Assembly: GCF_012222825.1 (NCBI RefSeq)
Contig: NZ_CP038017.1
Span: 1,364,001 to 1,428,000, forward strand
Length of the DNA stretch: 64,000 bases
Source of the DNA: Allofrancisella frigidaquae
GTDB lineage: Bacteria; Pseudomonadota; Gammaproteobacteria; Francisellales; Francisellaceae
Reading direction: 5' to 3'
A program made the position numbers and the translations under genes. The first letter of the stretch is position 1. Every line of letters begins with the position of its first letter. Below, piece by piece: positions 59,838 through 64,000 of this stretch. The notes beneath the pieces are model-generated. The model made no database searches. It saw only the letters and a list, made by a program, of their open reading frames with translations, and was not told the DNA's origin.

Positions 59838-60188
59838 TTAGAAATAGAAAATTCTATTAACTTGTGGTAAAGATATTGAAGGCACCCTAACTCCAGTATT
59901 TACCCATTGGCCTGTATATCTATGTCTACACTCTAGTACAACATGGTTAGCTAAGGCTCTAAACCTAATTGCACGCATATTATGAAAAAGATGAGACAAA
60001 TTAAAGGTGTCCACTTCTTTGAGGTTAAAATTATCCACGTTCTCCTCCTCATCAATATAACCATCTCCGAACAAGCCTTCTACATCCAAAACACATGTAG
60101 CACCCAAATAACTTATTCTATAACTAATACGGCTCATATTCATAAGAGGTATCTCAAAAAATCTATCATTATCAATTAATTGGGCCAT
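59838..60188 (-). CDS. small unknown protein coupled to the dead-recombinase fusion gene
   Basis: I do not recognise this 116-residue protein. It is rich in phenylalanine, arginine and asparagine, with no signal peptide or clear transmembrane helix; a beta-rich fold is possible (SRISYRISYLGATCVLDVEG). Its ATG overlaps the last 17 bases of the upstream gene in another frame and a stop codon stands just before it, so it is a separate reading frame. GGAT four bases before the ATG may serve for reinitiation. It could be a partner, such as an immunity or accessory protein, but nothing proves this. Confidence 0.6.
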   Translation of the reverse strand: MAQLIDNDRFFEIPLMNMSRISYRISYLGATCVLDVEGLFGDGYIDEEENVDNFNLKEVDTFNLSHLFHNMRAIRFRALANHVVLECRHRYTGQWVNTGVRVPSISLPQVNRIFYF

Positions 60189-61257
60189 CTATCCAATCAC
60201 GGCTCTTTTCACAGGAAATTATTACTGGATTAGAAACACAATCATAATTAACATTAAAAATTGTTCGATCATCACTCTCCTCCACCCGATCAAAAATATA
60301 ACCAATGCCATTATGATAGTATGAAAAAGAGTCCATAATAGCACGTATTGAATTTCTATCTTGACTCAAATTAAATGAACCAATAAAGTATGGTTCTTCA
60401 GTTTGGATATCATAGATAATATACTCTCTTTCTACCAGTAAATTTTCTGCGTATGGACTATTTAAATCAGGTAAGTCAACAAAATGTGTATAAGGCCCTC
60501 CTGGTATAAGCCTTAACCTATATGTTTGAAAAGGTACAACTCTAAGAGTTTTTTTCTTAATACGAGAATAAGTGCCTCCTGATTTCTTATCTCCTCCATC
60601 AGGAGGTTGATTAGGAGGAAGACCACCAACTCCACCTCCTAAAACACTTTTATTTGCTCCAGTGAAATTTGAAGGTAAATGTGCTCTAGCCATGCCTAAC
60701 ATAGAAGCTTTCATTGTGCCTTTCGGTCTAGAAGCTAAAAATGGTGAAAGCGAGAAATTACCAAATACTTGGTTAGGTAATTCACCATTCATTAATTTAA
60801 ACTCGTTAATACTCGGATTATAGCTATTTCCAATTTTTTTATTTCTTACTGGGTCTAAGCCTAAATCTACATTTTCTTGAGTTAATTGTTTTTCGAGTTT
60901 CGCAAAACAAGAAAATATATAAGAGCTATGTGAGTTTACAAACACTGTTGTATCAAAATTTTCTTTGATAAAAAAGCATCTTATCTTTCTCTCACTAAGC
61001 TTTTTTATTATATCTATAAGCTGAGAATAAGATTCAGCTAAATTATTTAAGCTCCACACTACTAAAGTGTCACCTCTTTGAAGACGCTTCATGGCTTTAT
61101 TTAACCCTTCTATTTTAGCTTCATCTCCAAAAACATAATCCTTATATATACGTCTTTTCTCTACTCCATATTCTCTTAAAGCATTAAATTGTAAATGTTT
61201 TTGGCAATTTGTATTTCCTAATACGAAACGTATGTATCCAATTAGCATCATGACCAT
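60172..61257 (-). CDS. catalytically dead serine-recombinase-like domain fused to an unknown domain
   Basis: Residues 4-130 match the resolvase N-terminal fold: MLIGYIR, then GLNKAMKRLQRGDTLVVW, and IKENFDTTVF. Key active-site residues are missing. The nucleophile Ser of the IRVS motif is Val12, and the two arginines of the W-x-L-D-R-L-G-R-S motif are Asn72 and Glu75; only R10 remains. No DNA-binding helix-turn-helix follows. Instead there is a middle part (about 135-205), a Gly/Pro linker (205-230, GGLPPNQPPDGGDKKSGG) and a C-terminal domain of about 130 residues that I do not recognise. It overlaps a 116-residue gene and lies between two chitinase genes, on the opposite strand. A binding or regulatory role is more likely than recombination. 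Confidence 0.7.
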   Translation of the reverse strand: MVMMLIGYIRFVLGNTNCQKHLQFNALREYGVEKRRIYKDYVFGDEAKIEGLNKAMKRLQRGDTLVVWSLNNLAESYSQLIDIIKKLSERKIRCFFIKENFDTTVFVNSHSSYIFSCFAKLEKQLTQENVDLGLDPVRNKKIGNSYNPSINEFKLMNGELPNQVFGNFSLSPFLASRPKGTMKASMLGMARAHLPSNFTGANKSVLGGGVGGLPPNQPPDGGDKKSGGTYSRIKKKTLRVVPFQTYRLRLIPGGPYTHFVDLPDLNSPYAENLLVEREYIIYDIQTEEPYFIGSFNLSQDRNSIRAIMDSFSYYHNGIGYIFDRVEESDDRTIFNVNYDCVSNPVIISCEKSRDWIDGPIN

Positions 61258-61602
61258 TCATTAAGTGTGAATAAATTATTTTAACATATATAATATTTTA
61301 AATAAATTTAATTAATAAATTAAACTAATTAATTTATATTTTTATTAAGGTTTTAAAGCTATTATTTATCACCCTGCTTTTTATCATCTAATGACCGTCT
61401 TTAGCTTAATTATACCGAGAATAATTAGTATAAACTCAAAATAATTCCAAATAGTTTAGAAGGTGAAATAGAGGTTATCTACTACTAAACCCTATCAAAA
61501 ACTCTCCATACCTTATCAAATTTGCCATATATAAAGTAACACGCCTAATCTATATATTTACCTATGCAAATTATTAATAACAATTTAAAGCAGGAAAAAC
61601 TT
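61258..61602. other. 345-base intergenic region upstream of the second chitinase
   Basis: This very AT-rich divergent spacer holds an imperfect inverted repeat around TAATTAATAAATT and TAATTAATTTAT (about 61302-61340). AGGA at 61592-61595 serves the chitinase start. I could not fix promoter boxes for either gene, and I see no RNA gene. Confidence 0.4.
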
Positions 61603-62916
61603 ATGAAACTAAAAATGAAACTTATTACAACTACTATTCTAGCTCTAATAAGTACAGCATCATATACTCAGGCATATGATATAGATGGATTTGATAAAAG
61701 TAGAGGTATTGATCTTTCAATATATGAAAATTATGTTGACCAGGATAGCCAAAGTAATTCAATAGCTCCTGTAAATTCAAGTGATAAATACGTTACTACC
61801 CAAAAAGAATTAGATGCTAAAGAAGCTGAGTTAACTAATGATCCAAAACTGCTACAAATAAAAAGCTCTATTAAAACTAGAGATAACAAAACTGTTGAGG
61901 CCGTCAAAGCTAAAGCTACTAGCAACCCAGGAAATGTAAAGCTAGTTGAAAAGATAATCTCTGAAGCAAATTGGAATTACCTATTCCCTGATAGAGCTCC
62001 TGAATACAGCTATGAAAATTTTCTAAAAGCTGTAGCTAAGTTTCCAGCTTTCTGTGGTAGTTATAATGATGGCAGAGATGCTGAGGCAATATGTCGTAAA
62101 TCACTAGCTACTATGTTTGCTCACTTTACTCAGGAGACTGGCGGCCACGATGCTTCTAAATCTAGCATCACTCCTGAGTGGCGTCAAGGTTTAGTTTTCT
62201 TACGTGAATCTGGATTTACTGAAGAATCTAGAGATGGCTATAACCAAGAATGCGATCCAACAACATGGCAAGGTGAAACTTGGCCTTGCGGTAAATTCGA
62301 AGATGGTACATTCAAATCGTACTTCGGTAGAGGAGCGAAACAACTAAGTAATAACTATAACTACGGTCCTTTCTCACAAGCAATGTTTGGTGATGTAAGG
62401 GTATTATTAGATAATCCAGAGCTAGTTGCTGATACTTGGTTAAATTTAGCTTCTGCAGTATTCTTTTTTATTTACCCACAACCACCAAAGCCATCCATGC
62501 TGCATGTAATTGATGGAACATGGGAGCCAAATACTGCTGATAAAGCTAATGGTTTACTTCCAGGATTTGGTGTAACAACTCAGATCATCAATGGTGGTGT
62601 AGAATGTGGAAAGGGTATAGAGGCTCCCCAATCTAAAAACCGTATCAACTATTATGAAAACTTCGCTAAATACCTTAAAGTAGATATGCCTGCAGATGAG
62701 GTTTTTAGTTGTAAAGCTATGAAACCTTTTAATGCTAGTGGTGCTGGAGCTATTAACATTTACTGGGAAAAAGACGATAGTTGGGTAGCTGAAAACCCTA
62801 AAAATGAATCTTATACATGTAAATTAGTAGGATACCAAACTCCGTTTTCTGCATTTACACCAGGAGATTACACTAAGTGTGTTAAACACTTCTTTCCTGA
62901 CATAGTTATTAAATAA
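61603..62916 (+). CDS. secreted compact family-19 chitinase
   Basis: The protein of about 437 residues starts [20 protein letters not shown]; an ATG 13 codons earlier lacks a Shine-Dalgarno, while CAGGAAAAACTT precedes this one. A signal peptide ends near residue 22 (YTQA). A short spacer (about 23-60) replaces the binding modules of the paralogue. The catalytic domain (about 65-437) is very like that of the gene at 57849: [28 protein letters not shown] and [15 protein letters not shown] are kept. It would act on soluble or accessible chitin without a binding module. Confidence 0.9.
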   Translation: MKLKMKLITTTILALISTASYTQAYDIDGFDKSRGIDLSIYENYVDQDSQSNSIAPVNSSDKYVTTQKELDAKEAELTNDPKLLQIKSSIKTRDNKTVEAVKAKATSNPGNVKLVEKIISEANWNYLFPDRAPEYSYENFLKAVAKFPAFCGSYNDGRDAEAICRKSLATMFAHFTQETGGHDASKSSITPEWRQGLVFLRESGFTEESRDGYNQECDPTTWQGETWPCGKFEDGTFKSYFGRGAKQLSNNYNYGPFSQAMFGDVRVLLDNPELVADTWLNLASAVFFFIYPQPPKPSMLHVIDGTWEPNTADKANGLLPGFGVTTQIINGGVECGKGIEAPQSKNRINYYENFAKYLKVDMPADEVFSCKAMKPFNASGAGAINIYWEKDDSWVAENPKNESYTCKLVGYQTPFSAFTPGDYTKCVKHFFPDIVIK

Positions 62917-62961
62917 TAAGACTGTACTAAACCTTACTTATTTAAGTTAACGCTTTTTATA

Positions 62962-63909
62962 CTAAAACTTCTGAAAATACTCTTTAAAAAGCTCTTTATA
63001 TTTAACTAACTCAGCGTATGTAAGTAAAAATACACCATCGCCACCCTCACTAAAACTTAACCAAGTAAATGGGATATCTGGGCACATCTCCATCAAAGCA
63101 TACTGACTATTTCCAACTTCTACAATTAAAACCCCATTTTCAGTCATATACTGATCAGCCTCTAGAATAATTCTCTTAGCAAGTTCTAAACCATCATCAC
63201 CAGCCTCTAAAGCAAGCTTTGGCTCATAGTGATACTCTCTTGGCATACTTGCTAGATCATCTCTATCAACATAAGGTGGATTTGAAACTATTACATCAAA
63301 CTTTTTACCTTCCAAGTTATTAAATAAATCTGATTTTATAGCTTTTACTCTATCATTTAACTTATGCTTTGCAATATTATGTCTAGCTACCTCTAAAGCA
63401 CCATCAGATATATCCACCAAAGTTATATCTGCCTTTTCAAAAACATCTGAACAAGCAATACCGATACAACCACTACCTGTACATAAATCAAGTACTTCAC
63501 TAATCTCATCAACATCATTTATCCACGGAGAAAAATCATTAAGAATAAGTTCAGCTATAGGTGAACGAGGGATAATAACTCTTTCATCTATGTCAAACTC
63601 CATATCAGCAAACCATGCTTTTTTAAGAATATATGGTAGTGGTTTACGTTTATATGCTCGCTGGTAAACATAATCTACAATTTTGCTTTTTTCTTCGGTA
63701 AGCAACTTTGCACTAATCATATTACTATCAATATCATGAGACATATTTATTGCCGAAAGCACCAAATGTACAGCTTCATCCCACACAGACTCTGAACCAT
63801 GACCGAAATAAGCCTTTTGCAAAGTCATCTCTGAAATCGCCCAACGAATATAGTCTTTAATAGAGTGTAGATTTTCTAAAATATCCTTATGTTTTTCTCT
63901 GCTAAACAT
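62962..63909 (-). CDS. prmB: ribosomal protein L3 N5-glutamine methyltransferase PrmB
   Basis: PrmB methylates a glutamine of ribosomal protein L3 with SAM. The 315-residue protein has an N-terminal helical domain (about 1-110), the SAM-binding VLDLCTGSGCIGIA, and the catalytic NPPY motif in VSNPPYVDRDDLAS. The sequence before and after NPPY favours PrmB over PrmC. It ends the complete genes of the window; cysS lies just upstream on the same strand. Confidence 0.92.
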   Translation of the reverse strand: MFSREKHKDILENLHSIKDYIRWAISEMTLQKAYFGHGSESVWDEAVHLVLSAINMSHDIDSNMISAKLLTEEKSKIVDYVYQRAYKRKPLPYILKKAWFADMEFDIDERVIIPRSPIAELILNDFSPWINDVDEISEVLDLCTGSGCIGIACSDVFEKADITLVDISDGALEVARHNIAKHKLNDRVKAIKSDLFNNLEGKKFDVIVSNPPYVDRDDLASMPREYHYEPKLALEAGDDGLELAKRIILEADQYMTENGVLIVEVGNSQYALMEMCPDIPFTWLSFSEGGDGVFLLTYAELVKYKELFKEYFQKF

Positions 63910-63912
63910 TAA

Positions 63913-64000
63913 CTATCCTTTTTTCCAAGTTGTGCCTGTGGCTGTATCTTCTAACATAATACCTTGTTGTTGTAGCTGGCTTCTTATTTGATCAGCTGTT
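63913..64000 (-). CDS. cysS: cysteinyl-tRNA synthetase, C-terminal fragment at the window edge
   Basis: The last 29 codons of a minus-strand gene are in the window, ending LEDTATGTTWKKG and TAG. They follow the pattern ADQIR..L...GI.LEDT..GT.W typical of the CysS C terminus. The stop lies 3 bases before the prmB ATG, so cysS-prmB are probably co-transcribed. The rest of the gene is beyond the window. Confidence 0.8.
   Translation of the reverse strand, partial: TADQIRSQLQQQGIMLEDTATGTTWKKG

Noticed and set aside
60172-61257. Transposon or integron resolvase
   Set aside because: The active site is lost, no helix-turn-helix follows, and no terminal inverted repeats or transposase genes are present nearby.

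Overview
The window is a low-GC, densely coded bacterial chromosome segment from a gammaproteobacterium. The sequence of RpoB, RpoC, EF-Tu and the ribosomal proteins, the short FtsY, the Fpt-like MFS carriers (motif Y-x-FF-x-R) and the overall gene content point to the Francisellaceae (Francisella or Allofrancisella). That assignment comes from recognising the proteins and was not tested by alignment.

Positions 1-8500 hold rppH, a 2OG-Fe(II) oxygenase, the translation operon rpsP-rimM-trmD-rplS with xerD at its end, the divergent metK with a structured leader, a membrane fatty-acid desaturase, and lapA-like plus tsaD. Positions 8555-22167 are the classic translation/transcription block, read on the minus strand: tRNA-Tyr, tRNA-Gly, tRNA-Thr, tuf, tRNA-Trp, an intrinsic terminator, then secE-nusG-rplK-rplA, an L10 leader, rplJ-rplL, rpoB and rpoC.

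Positions 22164-27289 form a glycerol operon, glpK-glpD-glpF, which continues into a multi-pass membrane protein and a C-terminally short MscS channel and ends at a clear terminator. Next come an MFS carrier, uvrD, ftsY, a FimV-like LysM protein and prfC. The nucleoside operon coaX-deoB-deoC-nupC-tmk follows, then polA and msbA-lpxK. On the plus strand lie cca, dsbB and an RND efflux pair.

From about 51.7 kb the window becomes more accessory. It holds an unrecognised gene split by a frameshift (51730-53441), an Fpt-like MFS carrier, a DUF523-DUF1722 protein, the 4.5S SRP RNA, yaaA and rlmH. Two secreted family-19 chitinases follow, a modular one with two chitin-binding-type regions and perfect 9-bp repeat linkers, and a compact one. 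Between them lies a two-gene minus-strand unit whose first product is a serine-recombinase-like domain without its catalytic residues, fused to a domain I do not recognise. The window closes with prmB and the 3' end of cysS.

The points most worth a second look are the dead-recombinase fusion between the chitinases, the metK leader whose Shine-Dalgarno lies in a perfect 8-bp hairpin, the split gene at 51.7-53.4 kb, and the short MscS channel in the glycerol operon. No rRNA, CRISPR array, insertion sequence or prophage was seen.
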